From an uncultured Elusimicrobiales bacterium (lineage in GTDB: Bacteria; Elusimicrobiota; Elusimicrobia; Elusimicrobiales; Elusimicrobiaceae): a stretch of DNA of 64,000 nt. Under the pieces are notes generated by a model, which was given only the letters and a program-made list of their open reading frames with translations, ran no database searches and was not told the DNA's origin. Position numbers and translations under genes: made by a program. This document shows positions 42,924 through 51,967 of this stretch, in pieces (position 1 is the first letter of the stretch; the number at the start of each line of letters is the position of its first letter). The DNA lies in NCBI GenBank assembly GCA_944324645.1, contig CALUXB010000001.1, positions 310,001-374,000 of the forward strand. Direction: 5' to 3'.

Positions 42924-44507
42924 ATGAAATTATTCTCATTTTTAAAGAGCCGTGCTGGCCTTTTAAATTTGAGTGCCGGCAAAATGGCTTTGGTAGGCTT
43001 AAGCATTGGGGCCTTGGGACTGAATATGTACAATTATATGTCCGACCGCCCTGCCGCCCAAGAAGAACGTGTGCGTGGCTTTAGCGAAATATTGGCCTCT
43101 GGCGGTACTCTGCCTGATGATACTACAATGAATATTTCCTCAGGCAACGTACAATTTGCTACTTCGGAAGAAATTGCAGCTATGAATGGTGGAGATTCTA
43201 CCTTTGACGCCGGAGACGGTCAAATAGCCGCTTTTTCCGGGGCGTTGGGCTCGGTGAACGTTCACGGTAGTGCATTGTCTGCCGGAGAAGACGGCTTGGG
43301 AATGGGCGCCAATGCTGCGGTGGAATTAGGCCCGGATGGCGAGCCAATGGGTGGCCCTGCTTCAACAACAAGCAGTTCCGTGGTGACGGCTGCTGTCAAT
43401 CAAGCCAATCAAACCCAAATCAACAAATTGGGAGAAGAAGGCCGTACTTTGCAGCGGGCTGCTATAGCACGTGCTTCCGGCAGTAATTTAAATGTAGGGG
43501 GCAGTGGCCAGTATGGTGGAACGGCGGCTGCAGTATCGGCCCGACCTGTTTCAAGCGGTGGTGCCGGTGCTATCTCCGGGTCTGCTTATACATTAAGTGG
43601 TGCTATGCCGGAAGGGAGCACGTTGATTGCACCTACGGATAATATTCGCGGAGCCAATACGGGAAATTCTCAGTTTTTGGCGGGCGGCCGCGTAGGGCAG
43701 GCTGCTTCCGGCACTCGGTCTAAAGCTGGTAATTCTTTGCGCGATATTGCAGTTAGATCTTCTAAGGTGGCTGCCAATGCCAATCGTGCCGCTAACGAAG
43801 GGGCAAGTTACTCTTTTATGTCTCAAGAAACACAATCGGGCGGCATTACTCTGCAAAATGGTGAAACATTGCAGCAGCCGGGCGGTATGGCAACCTCTGA
43901 CTTCCAACAACAGATGGATAACCGCCAAAGAAATTTTGGTCAGGCATTGGATGAAGTGGATAATACGGAACAAGAACGTATTGCTCACCGTACCCGCTTG
44001 AAACAGAATATGATTGCCTTGATGTTGAGCACGCTGATTGCCTGCTTCTCTATTAGTGCTTTAATGAAAGCCGGCAGAAAAGGCGGGCCCTATTCGTGGA
44101 TTTTCTTTGCCTTAGCAGGGTTAATCGGCGCGGGTATGTTGGCTGCAATCGGTTTGTATATTGCCGATTGTATTAAATATATCCAAAAGTATAATGAAGA
44201 AGAAGGCTGGGCTTGGGCAGGTATCGTGCTTGGAGCTTTGATGGTGGGTTCTATTGCCATCAGTTATATTAATTTCTCCGGAAAAGAAGCTGCAAAAGCA
44301 GATACGGCTACTAAAGAAGCGGTTGGTTCAGGGCTTAAAGAAGGAGCCGCTGAAGGTGCTAAAGAAGCCGCAAAAACGCTTTCTAAACAAGCTTCTAAAG
44401 AAGCGTTTAAAAAGATCGCTTCGGAAGCACTGCCTGCTGTTTCTGGAATAGAACAAGCTTATCAGAGCATACAGAATACGACAGGTTCTGGTGAAGAAGG
44501 ACAATAA
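42924..44507 (+). CDS. Membrane protein, paralog B of the Gly/Ala-rich family (unknown)
   Basis: This 527-residue protein starts at ATG 42924, which has GGAGG four bases upstream; the frame is open from 42888 but without a site. An N-terminal membrane segment (about 14-38) precedes a Gly/Ser-rich domain that shares DGLGMG, ASGSNLN and NRAANEG with its neighbour in the same order. Unlike paralog A it ends with three membrane segments (about 360-470) and an Ala/Lys/Glu-rich amphipathic tail. The family is unknown to me. An origin by duplication followed by a change of the C-terminal half is inferred. Confidence 0.75.
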   Translation: MKLFSFLKSRAGLLNLSAGKMALVGLSIGALGLNMYNYMSDRPAAQEERVRGFSEILASGGTLPDDTTMNISSGNVQFATSEEIAAMNGGDSTFDAGDGQIAAFSGALGSVNVHGSALSAGEDGLGMGANAAVELGPDGEPMGGPASTTSSSVVTAAVNQANQTQINKLGEEGRTLQRAAIARASGSNLNVGGSGQYGGTAAAVSARPVSSGGAGAISGSAYTLSGAMPEGSTLIAPTDNIRGANTGNSQFLAGGRVGQAASGTRSKAGNSLRDIAVRSSKVAANANRAANEGASYSFMSQETQSGGITLQNGETLQQPGGMATSDFQQQMDNRQRNFGQALDEVDNTEQERIAHRTRLKQNMIALMLSTLIACFSISALMKAGRKGGPYSWIFFALAGLIGAGMLAAIGLYIADCIKYIQKYNEEEGWAWAGIVLGALMVGSIAISYINFSGKEAAKADTATKEAVGSGLKEGAAEGAKEAAKTLSKQASKEAFKKIASEALPAVSGIEQAYQSIQNTTGSGEEGQ

Positions 44508-44518
44508 CGGGGTGGGCT

Positions 44519-44767
44519 ATGGCAGATAAGATGATGAAAACACTCGTGTTTCGTGTACTTATTGTAATAGTGGCCGTCTGCTTGGCAGTAGTTTATTTGC
44601 AAATGCGGGCAGAGCATAAGCAAGCACAACGGGAGTTGGAGTATCGTATGGCTCACCAACGTGTTGCAGCAGAGAAAGCCCAGCGGGTGCAAGAGTGGCA
44701 GCGCAATATGCAACAAGAGCGTTTGCGCCAACAATATAGCCAAGGCCGAGTAGTAGGCGGAAATTAG
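44519..44767 (+). CDS. Small membrane-anchored coiled-coil protein
   Basis: This 82-residue protein has one N-terminal membrane helix (about 9-26; FRVLIVIVAVCLAVVYLQM) and a Gln/Arg/Glu-rich helix (about 30-75) likely to form a coiled coil. The layout recalls FtsB/FtsL-like scaffolds, but no family motif is seen. It lies 12 bases after paralog B and 25 before the next gene. Confidence 0.65.
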   Translation: MADKMMKTLVFRVLIVIVAVCLAVVYLQMRAEHKQAQRELEYRMAHQRVAAEKAQRVQEWQRNMQQERLRQQYSQGRVVGGN

Positions 44768-44791
44768 CCTTTTCATTGGCTGGAGATGTGT

Positions 44792-46267
44792 ATGAAACGG
44801 GAAGAAAAACAGCCATTAATGCAGGATCTGACGCCCCTCCGGGAGGAGACACCTCTCCCGGGCGGGGCTTCCCGTCCTAAAAAAGAGAAAACCAACCATA
44901 GACGTTTGCTGGTTGGGTTGGCTCTTGTTTTTTTCTTGTTTTCTATTATATTTATAATACCGGTGGGACATATACCGGTGCTTCGTAATTTGACGTGGTT
45001 GATGGGGTTTAGTACGCAGGACACCCAGTCTATGAGCTTTGGTCGTGCGCTCTTGACGTGGGCTGGCGATGGAGAACGCCGTGTCCGGCCGGGGAACTGG
45101 TCCGGAAACGGGGAGATTTCGCTCTTTGACAGAAATCAGCCGCAAGCTTTTAATGCCACTGGGCCACGCTCTGGTTTGTTTGACTTGGATCAGTTAAATG
45201 CTTCTCGGCGTCAACAAGGGTTGCCTACGGAAGGATTGTTGGTGGTGGGGACCGAACTGGGACGGCAAGATGGCGTAGCCGTGAATCGTCCAGTCAGTGG
45301 TTGGAGTGAAGAAGCTCGGCGGGCTGAGGCCCAAAAGAATGCCAAAGAAGTGTATTTTGGGCAAGATGCAGATTTAATGGCCCGTTCATCTGCACAGCGG
45401 GAAGGGAAAGTGCTCTCTTTAGACACGGCGGATTTGTTGCCTAAGAGCAATATTGTAGGTGCGGCAGCAACGGATTGGCTGGCAATGGCTGTAGATAAAG
45501 CTTCTGTTGTGAATAATGTGAAATTGGATGAAATTTCACGGCAGGTTTCCCAGCTGTCCACCCCACTTAGCAATTTGGGGGGACGTTTAGTAACGGGGGA
45601 TAAATCCCGCCGTGATTTGGCAATGGTGTGGTTGCTGTCTAAAACAGCCGATAAGGCCAAACATCTAATGCTTAAAAAAACGCTGGCTTCATCGGGCTAT
45701 TTGGCAATAGATATGCCTAAAAAGGTGTATGACTCCTCCGGCCAAGGAACAGGGGTATTTATGTCTGGGGAAGAAGTATCGGCCAATTTTGAGAGTGCAA
45801 ATCAAATGTTGTTGGCGGAAGAAAAATGTAAAGAAATTTCAGCCAGCTCCAGCGATATTGTACAGCCGCGCATAGCAGAGTCTGTTTCCTTAATTTCTTC
45901 TTTGCGCAATGTGCCTAAAAAATGCGGGGATGATATGCAGAGCTGGAGTGCGAATTTAAAAAGCGTTAAGACCAACTGTAACGAAATTCAGAGTATTTTT
46001 GCCAATATGCAGTCGTTTTGCGGAGCACAAGTACAACAAGGCCGCTGTGAAACAGCCCGGTTGGATAGCTATGAAAGTTCGTATAATGAAATATGCAGCG
46101 GATATGAAAATTTGTCTGATGAAGACAAGGCAGTGCGCGATCAGCAGTTAGCAGAGGCAGCGCAAGACATTGATTATGAAGTGCGGGATAGTTTTAATGT
46201 GTCTATAGATGGGGGAGAGCCCGGCGGGAATGACTTTTTCCCGCAGACGGAAGGGGTAAAGATTTAG
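44792..46267 (+). CDS. Single-pass membrane protein with Cys-rich C-terminal helices (unknown)
   Basis: I do not recognise this 491-residue protein. The cytoplasmic N-tail (1-38) is followed by a membrane segment (about 39-60), SFGRALLTWAG (82-92, shared with the 41524 product), a Gly/Ser-rich part, and a mostly helical C-terminal region with six or more Cys (about 340-430) suited to disulfides. ATG 44792 is preferred over ATG 44786 because GGAG ends directly before 44786 and leaves a six-base spacing only for 44792. A GC-rich inverted repeat (CCCCTCCGGGAGG / CTCCCGGGCGGGG) lies in the first codons and could damp translation. Confidence 0.72.
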   Translation: MKREEKQPLMQDLTPLREETPLPGGASRPKKEKTNHRRLLVGLALVFFLFSIIFIIPVGHIPVLRNLTWLMGFSTQDTQSMSFGRALLTWAGDGERRVRPGNWSGNGEISLFDRNQPQAFNATGPRSGLFDLDQLNASRRQQGLPTEGLLVVGTELGRQDGVAVNRPVSGWSEEARRAEAQKNAKEVYFGQDADLMARSSAQREGKVLSLDTADLLPKSNIVGAAATDWLAMAVDKASVVNNVKLDEISRQVSQLSTPLSNLGGRLVTGDKSRRDLAMVWLLSKTADKAKHLMLKKTLASSGYLAIDMPKKVYDSSGQGTGVFMSGEEVSANFESANQMLLAEEKCKEISASSSDIVQPRIAESVSLISSLRNVPKKCGDDMQSWSANLKSVKTNCNEIQSIFANMQSFCGAQVQQGRCETARLDSYESSYNEICSGYENLSDEDKAVRDQQLAEAAQDIDYEVRDSFNVSIDGGEPGGNDFFPQTEGVKI

Positions 46268-46350
46268 TATGCAGTACCCGGTCTTAATGTGCCCAGGCGG
46301 TCGTTAAGGCTTAGCAGTACCTAGAAGTATAACCTCAATAGGAGGCTGTT

Positions 46351-49300
46351 ATGGCTGAGAATAAGAAGGATTCTTTCACGTTCAGCGATAAGATTAAAAA
46401 CAGCAAGCCTGCTTTTAATCCGTTCTCTAAGCGTGTTCCCTCTAAAATCGGCAGCAACGGCAAACCGAAAAAGACATTGTTTGAGCGTACCAGACGTGAT
46501 GCTCCCTTTTTCATTGCCGCGGCGGCTGCTTTGCTGATGCTTCCGTTCTTGTATAAATACAGCGGAAGCGTAAATGAAGGAGTGATCATTCCTCCCGGTT
46601 CAGAGGATTCTGTGTTTGATCCGGAACGTTTTGGGTTTGAGCCCAGCGTTGAGGATCCGAACGGGCAGATTGCCCAGTTGACCGGGCGTGACCCGTTAAG
46701 CCTGATTAAGGGGTGGGGAAGTGCAGATGAAGAGGCCGGCTTTGAAGATGAGCCGTATGAGGACTTTAGGGTTCAAGATGGATTGGACGATAATTATAAT
46801 GTTCCTCCTGCGTCTTCTTCTCCGCGCAGCTATGCGCCCGCGGCTACGCGTGCGGCGTTTAAACGGCAGGCGACTCCCATTAAAGAATTAGGGGACGCTT
46901 CGCTGAATATGCGCGGCGGTGTGGGCGGCAGCTTTGGCCGTTTTGGCGGTGCCAGCTTGAAAGCAGCTGCCCGGGAAAATTCAGCCGGTGCCCCTAGACA
47001 AGGGGTTAAACCGGTGTCTTTGCAACCGTTGCGCGCTGCGGGCTCTCCGTCCAGATCTTATTTTGGGCAGACGGGCGCGGCACAAGCGCGCGCTTCGCGC
47101 GATGCAATGGGTAAAGCCAATGCTTTGCAAGCGTTGCAAGACGCTATGTTCACTCCTGTCAAAGGCGGTGGCTTTGGCGGCGTGGGCACGGGGGAGTTTG
47201 CCCCCGGAGGCGGTGCACCTGAGATTAAACACACCCTGGATTATAAAGGTATCACCCCGTGGTGGTGGGATATGATGAAGGAACGTGCCCAGGAAGAGTG
47301 GAGATGGAAATTTTTCCTGTGGAGAAAAAACCTGGTAGAACCGTTAATTAGAGCTTTGGCGGACCTGGCCGTTGGCTTTGGTTGCTGTATTGCTACGGCT
47401 TCTGATGATTGTTCTATGGGGCGTTTCTTGGGTGTGCGTGAAGGATACGGAAAAGACCCGGAATGTTGTGGCTTGGATGCCAGTCAGTTTGCGCAGGCGG
47501 CCCCTAATTATAATTTTGACAAAGATGGCTGTAAAGCCTATATCCAGGACCGTTATGGTGATGACGAGAAAGACAAGAAATGTCCGGATGGCTGGCAAGA
47601 CGGCACGAAGGGTGGCCAGAATTTAGGACCTATTGGCGCCCGTATTGATTGTCTGTCTGCCGGTATCTTTGGCAATGGCTCTTCCAAAAATGGCCCTGCC
47701 CAAATTGCAGACCGCTACGCTTGCAAAGCGGTAGATACCACGCATAACTTTGAATTGCAAACCACCGGAAAAGCAAACAAATGGCATAAATATCATTTGG
47801 TGGTTGCCAAAAATTATGCACCGTTTGAAGGCGGTAAAAACCTGTGCAATGCACCGATTATTAAATACAACAAAAAGAGCGGTTCTGGTTTGGGAAGCAA
47901 TGAGGCTAAGTATGGAGACCCAGAATCTAAAGATAACAAGCGTAACGTCAATGAAGCGCAGACTGCTTCTAAAAAAGCCCAAGGGGAAAATTATGCTGCT
48001 ATGGGGCTGAATAAGGAAGATATTAGCGACGGATGTGTAATCTACGTGGCGGAAGGAGATGTATTTGATTGGAATAAATTCCGCACGCAGATGACCACTC
48101 TGCTGACGCAGCTTTATCCTGGTAAGACGCAGGCAGAATATGATAAAGCCTTTGCTAATATCCGTTTGTATTTCATTGAAGGTTTGGCGTTAAAGAACAA
48201 ACTTTCTAGAGGCGTTTCTACAACGGATGGAGTGCAGGTTAGAGGTATGCCGGTGGAGCGCTTGCCAATGACGTATGCGGATTTTGAAACCAACTTTATC
48301 TTGCGCAAAGGAAACAAATCCTTTGAAACGGATAAATTCAAAGATAAAGACCGCCGTTATGCAAAGGCTGTTACTATTGATGATTCCACCCGTACCGTCT
48401 TGGCTAATGACGGCAAAGAGAATGCAGCCCGTACCCAATGTATGTTTAGTGACTTCCAAATTAAGGCAGTAACAATAGAGAGTCCTAATAAATTGGAAGG
48501 GGTGCTGACCTTTAGCCCGGAAGCGTACGGAAATGGCAATTCTTTAACGGTCAAAATGGAAGTCAAAGATAAGAATGGCCAACGGCTGTTTACTGCAGAT
48601 GATATCAATATTGGCAGAAAACTGTCTGATGCTGGAAAAATTGACTTAACTTATAAGCTGACGGCAGATAATATGCAAGTTATTGAGAATAATCCGAACG
48701 CCTCTGAGATTGACGTAATCTGGACGGCAGCAAACCCGGACGGCAAAGAGTCCAAAGACAATACGGGCTATGTTGGAGTGTTGCCGGAGCAGGAACCGTC
48801 TTTGGATGACGACGGCACGGAACTGAACCGCACTGTTTCCGGTGAAGCGACGACATTTGCCTATCGTCTGTCTGACATTCCGGCAGATCCGGCTGGACGC
48901 AAAGCTTTGGCAAAAGAAAGCTTGACATTTAAAACCACGCCGGCGACTCTGGCAGCTGATGAGGCGACAGCCCGTCAAAAGGTCAATGCTGCGGCTATGA
49001 ATTCCATTAATAGCACGGGTAATATTTTGGCAGATGGTGCCCAGCCCTTATATCCAACCGGACACAAGCTGTTAGGCTGCTTGCCCAGTGGAGACGATAA
49101 CATTGTTGTCCAGTCGGATGGAGCGCAGCAGTTTATGCAATCGGTTCAGCTCTCTTATAACGAAAAGCATAAGGACTCGCCTATTGTATATGTGCGTTCT
49201 TATCCGAGCATTGCGAACTTGACTGATGCCATTCATATTGCATTAGCTCAACAGCAAGGAGCAACTATACCGAAAGCCGCCGTTTGCCAGCTGGGACGCA

Positions 49301-49953
49301 TCTTGTCCACTCTGGGAAAGGATACGACGATGGATTCCCAGTATGCCAAAAACAACAAAGGCAAGCCTTATAATAATACCTTTGGTGCGTTTGCTACATA
49401 CATTGGAGAAGAAAGTGCCCGTTATCCGGCGGATACGGCTACGGATAGCTCGTACGTAGCAATAAAGAAAGACGGCATCGGACTCAACCCGCGTTTTTAT
49501 GGGTATCAACCGAAATTGACTTCGTATGAGTACCATTATGGGAACTATGTGTTCAACGGGAAAGTCAGTTCAACCTTCTTGGCGGACTTGCAGAAGCGTG
49601 CCAAGCATACGAAAGGAGGAGATATTTTCCCCTTGAAAGAGTTGTCTTTGGTGCAAAATGTTTCTTGGGATACCTCCGCAAATACAAACGCGGATTTGAA
49701 TAACCGCAGGAAATATTGGCAGGCTTATACGGATCTGTTTAAGGAAACAGATGGCTGTGACCAAACCTATGGAGACGAGACTATGTCCGCCGCAGAAGCC
49801 TTGCGTTACTTGGAAATGGTTTGTTCTGTAGGCTTGAATGATAAGCCCCGCTCTGGAACCCAGAAGACCAGAAGTTCTGGAAGACCCGCAACTCCGTCTG
49901 CAGGGAGTTCTGTTGAGACGGGTCACAACACAAGCTTAGGGACCTCCAATTAG
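46351..49953 (+). CDS. 1200-residue membrane-anchored Cys-rich protein (unknown)
   Basis: This is the largest protein of the unit and of no family I recognise. It has a basic cytoplasmic tail (1-48), one membrane segment (about 49-68) and an acidic linker. A Gly/Ser/Ala-rich stretch (about 180-300), a Trp-rich helix (WWWDMMKERAQEEWRW) and a Cys-rich module (about 345-420, with GCC, ECCG and KKCPDGW) follow. A large beta-rich region (about 640-860) has Ig-like strands. The C-terminal 300 residues appear globular with isolated Cys. AGGAGG stands five bases before the ATG, and a terminator follows 13 bases after the stop. It may be the exposed part of a surface assembly. Confidence 0.75.
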   Translation: MAENKKDSFTFSDKIKNSKPAFNPFSKRVPSKIGSNGKPKKTLFERTRRDAPFFIAAAAALLMLPFLYKYSGSVNEGVIIPPGSEDSVFDPERFGFEPSVEDPNGQIAQLTGRDPLSLIKGWGSADEEAGFEDEPYEDFRVQDGLDDNYNVPPASSSPRSYAPAATRAAFKRQATPIKELGDASLNMRGGVGGSFGRFGGASLKAAARENSAGAPRQGVKPVSLQPLRAAGSPSRSYFGQTGAAQARASRDAMGKANALQALQDAMFTPVKGGGFGGVGTGEFAPGGGAPEIKHTLDYKGITPWWWDMMKERAQEEWRWKFFLWRKNLVEPLIRALADLAVGFGCCIATASDDCSMGRFLGVREGYGKDPECCGLDASQFAQAAPNYNFDKDGCKAYIQDRYGDDEKDKKCPDGWQDGTKGGQNLGPIGARIDCLSAGIFGNGSSKNGPAQIADRYACKAVDTTHNFELQTTGKANKWHKYHLVVAKNYAPFEGGKNLCNAPIIKYNKKSGSGLGSNEAKYGDPESKDNKRNVNEAQTASKKAQGENYAAMGLNKEDISDGCVIYVAEGDVFDWNKFRTQMTTLLTQLYPGKTQAEYDKAFANIRLYFIEGLALKNKLSRGVSTTDGVQVRGMPVERLPMTYADFETNFILRKGNKSFETDKFKDKDRRYAKAVTIDDSTRTVLANDGKENAARTQCMFSDFQIKAVTIESPNKLEGVLTFSPEAYGNGNSLTVKMEVKDKNGQRLFTADDINIGRKLSDAGKIDLTYKLTADNMQVIENNPNASEIDVIWTAANPDGKESKDNTGYVGVLPEQEPSLDDDGTELNRTVSGEATTFAYRLSDIPADPAGRKALAKESLTFKTTPATLAADEATARQKVNAAAMNSINSTGNILADGAQPLYPTGHKLLGCLPSGDDNIVVQSDGAQQFMQSVQLSYNEKHKDSPIVYVRSYPSIANLTDAIHIALAQQQGATIPKAAVCQLGRILSTLGKDTTMDSQYAKNNKGKPYNNTFGAFATYIGEESARYPADTATDSSYVAIKKDGIGLNPRFYGYQPKLTSYEYHYGNYVFNGKVSSTFLADLQKRAKHTKGGDIFPLKELSLVQNVSWDTSANTNADLNNRRKYWQAYTDLFKETDGCDQTYGDETMSAAEALRYLEMVCSVGLNDKPRSGTQKTRSSGRPATPSAGSSVETGHNTSLGTSN

Positions 49954-49966
49954 TCCTTACAATTCA

Positions 49967-49995
49967 CCCCCGGCTATCACAGCCGGGGGTTTTTT
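49967..49995 (+). terminator. Strong terminator ending the six-gene unknown unit
   Basis: CCCCCGGCT (49967-49975) pairs perfectly with AGCCGGGGG (49981-49989) around ATCAC, followed by six T (49990-49995). Confidence 0.93.
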
Positions 49996-50414
49996 ATATA
50001 TTTCTTTTTAGCATACCCCCCGGGCGTGAGTCTAAACAACAGAAGCTATCCGTTATAAAAAACGGAATTTTATTGCAAGTAGTTGGGCGGCAGTGTAAAG
50101 GGAGCGAAACGGGGGGTGAAATAAAAAATCGAGCGTAAATCCAAGGCGTTTTATTATGATTCAAGCATTTGCAGTGCTTAAAGGGCGGCCTGTCCGGCCA
50201 GTGCGCGTGTTGCCAGTAGGGCGGAGCCTTTGCAGATATACCTTATGGGACAATCGCGTTCGTTTGTAAATAGATTTGCCAGCGGATGATAAAAATAGAG
50301 AGTATTTGACGGTACTCTGACCAGCCAGCAATTGTGTGGCCAGGTACCATAAAAACTCCCGCAGAAGAAGTAAAAGTGGGGCTTTGGGTCAGTTGAGTTT
50401 TTATACCTTAAAAC
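49996..50414. other. Gap without a convincing gene; contains hairpins
   Basis: This stretch has no supported gene. It contains a short CCGTT/AACGG hairpin with T residues (50050-50069). It also contains a longer imperfect hairpin (GGTAC 50311-50315 with GTACC 50344-50348, inner GCCA 50324-50327 with TGGC 50337-50340). An 85-codon frame on the minus strand shows no family features. Confidence 0.5.
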
Positions 50415-50433
50415 GCCCCCACAGCAGGGGGGC
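50408..50433 (-). terminator. Terminator of the dut transcript
   Basis: Read on the minus strand, GCCCCC and GGGGGC (50433-50415) enclose a 7-base loop and are followed by GTTTTAAGG. It lies 18 bases beyond the dut stop. Confidence 0.7.
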
Positions 50434-50450
50434 AAGAGAAGAGAGAATAT

Positions 50451-50867
50451 CTATTTGTTCCCGGTGCTGCCAAAGCCGCCTGCGCCGCGGGTTGTGTCAG
50501 ACAGTTCGGCCGCTTCTTCAAATGCCGGATATAAAGTGGGCAATACCACCAACTGGGCCACTTTCTGCCCCGGCTCAAAGACAAATTCCGTATCGTTTAA
50601 ATTGTACATACAAATAATTAATTCGCCCCGGTAGGGTGCGTCTATCAGCCCGGCCATTGCTTTAATGCCTTTGCTTTCTACCGAGCTCTTCCCCCAAACA
50701 ATGCCGGAGGTGCCTTCCGGCAATTCTATGGCTATACCGGTGTGTACGTGCGTAATAGCCCGCGGCGGCAGCACCGTGCGTTGCAAGGCAAACAAATCTG
50801 CGCCGGAGTCTGTAGCGTGGGCCCGTTTGGGCAAACAAGCGTCAGGATGCAGTTTTTTTACTTTCAT
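50451..50867 (-). CDS. dut: Deoxyuridine 5'-triphosphate nucleotidohydrolase
   Basis: This 138-residue trimeric dUTPase hydrolyses dUTP to dUMP and keeps uracil out of DNA. All five motifs are visible: DSGAD (20-24), GKSS (59-62), GLIDAPYRGEL with catalytic D76, the FEPGQKVAQLVV region, and the C-terminal RGAGGFGSTG (127-136). Motif III reads IDAPY where IDSDY is common; the key Asp and Tyr remain. It starts 4 bases after the HEAT-repeat gene stop and lacks its own Shine-Dalgarno sequence, so it is probably translated by coupling. Confidence 0.96.
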   Translation of the reverse strand: MKVKKLHPDACLPKRAHATDSGADLFALQRTVLPPRAITHVHTGIAIELPEGTSGIVWGKSSVESKGIKAMAGLIDAPYRGELIICMYNLNDTEFVFEPGQKVAQLVVLPTLYPAFEEAAELSDTTRGAGGFGSTGNK

Positions 50868-50871
50868 AGGG

Positions 50872-51915
50872 TTACAAAAGCTGGGCCATTTGTTTCAAGG
50901 CATTGTCTGCATATACTTTTACAGAAGCATTGTCTTTTTTAAGCATTGTGGTCAGCTGTGGAATTAAACTTTTAAGCAAAGCGGTATCAAAAGCCTGGTC
51001 CCGGGTATATAAAGCGGCATCCGGACTGGCCAAAACCCCAGCCATATAAGCGGCGGCCCGGGCGGAATTAATGCGGATATTGGTGTTTTTATCGGACAAG
51101 CCTTGTTTAATCGGCTCTATGGCCTGACCTGTCATAAAGCCCAGTGCCAGGGCATAGGTGGCCGCCTCCGGTGCGGTGTAGCGCGTTTTTAAGCCTTTAA
51201 CAGCCGCTTCCAAGGTCCATTGGCTGTTTTTGGCTAATGCGGCGGAAATGGCGGAAATGACTTGCTGGTTTTTTTCTGTTTTAGCCATTTTTAAAAGCTG
51301 TTTGGCGGCGTTCTGGTCTTGTATATCTCCCAGCCATTGGGCAGCTGCCGCCCGAACTTGAGGATCTGTATTTTCGGCGGTTTTCTTAAGATATTTGAGC
51401 AGCTGTTTTTCATCATCTGCTATTAAATTCATTGCCCGCTGCGCAAAGGCAGGGTCATAAATATATAAGTTGATAATTTCGGCGGAGTAATCTGTTATTT
51501 GGGGGTTTAAAATCGTATAGGCACCGGCTGCGTACGAGCGGACGGCGTGGTCTTGGCTGGAAATGGCGTCTTGAAGCAGAGAAGACAGCTCTTCGTGCAT
51601 ACTGCCCATAGCCGTTAAAATAACCGCTGAAAATACCTTTTTCAGCACATCATTGTCTTTAATAATGATATTAAGCAGTTTGGCTTCTTGCGCGGCAGAG
51701 GGCGGAATGCGTACTAAGCTGGCCCCAGCGGCAAATACTACGTTGGTATCTTTGGAGGAAGCAAACAAAGCAAGCACCTGCTGGTTTTGGGCTGCCGTGC
51801 GGGTGGGCGCCTGCAAAAGGGGCAGAACGGCCGATAAATTCGTCTGCGCCGCCGCAGGAAGAGAGAAGCAAAAGGTTAATATAAAAAACGGAACAAAAAG
51901 AAAGATTTTTTTCAT
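50872..51915 (-). CDS. Exported HEAT-repeat protein
   Basis: This 347-residue protein has a signal peptide (cleavage after AAA near residue 23) and tandem helical HEAT repeats with conserved Ala and Arg positions, such as DPQVRAAAAQWLGDIQ, NTNIRINSARAAAYMAG and NASVKVYADNALKQM. It probably acts in the periplasm as a binding scaffold. The transcript appears leaderless: extended -10 TGCTATAAT ends 6 bases before the ATG and no ribosome site exists. It is co-transcribed with dut. Confidence 0.82.
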   Translation of the reverse strand: MKKIFLFVPFFILTFCFSLPAAAQTNLSAVLPLLQAPTRTAAQNQQVLALFASSKDTNVVFAAGASLVRIPPSAAQEAKLLNIIIKDNDVLKKVFSAVILTAMGSMHEELSSLLQDAISSQDHAVRSYAAGAYTILNPQITDYSAEIINLYIYDPAFAQRAMNLIADDEKQLLKYLKKTAENTDPQVRAAAAQWLGDIQDQNAAKQLLKMAKTEKNQQVISAISAALAKNSQWTLEAAVKGLKTRYTAPEAATYALALGFMTGQAIEPIKQGLSDKNTNIRINSARAAAYMAGVLASPDAALYTRDQAFDTALLKSLIPQLTTMLKKDNASVKVYADNALKQMAQLL

Positions 51916-51930
51916 GTTCCCATTATAGCA
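51916..51930 (-). promoter_or_regulatory. Extended -10 promoter, leaderless start
   Basis: On the minus strand TGCTATAAT (51930-51922) is followed by six bases and then ATG 51915. The extended TGn compensates for the missing -35. Confidence 0.65.
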
Positions 51931-51967
51931 TTTTACCGCCTCTTTGGCCGGGAGCGGAAAAATTATC

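Noticed and set aside
50178..50435. 85-codon frame on the minus strand, Cys- and Tyr-rich
   Set aside because: It covers the dut terminator hairpin, has no ribosome site and no family features.
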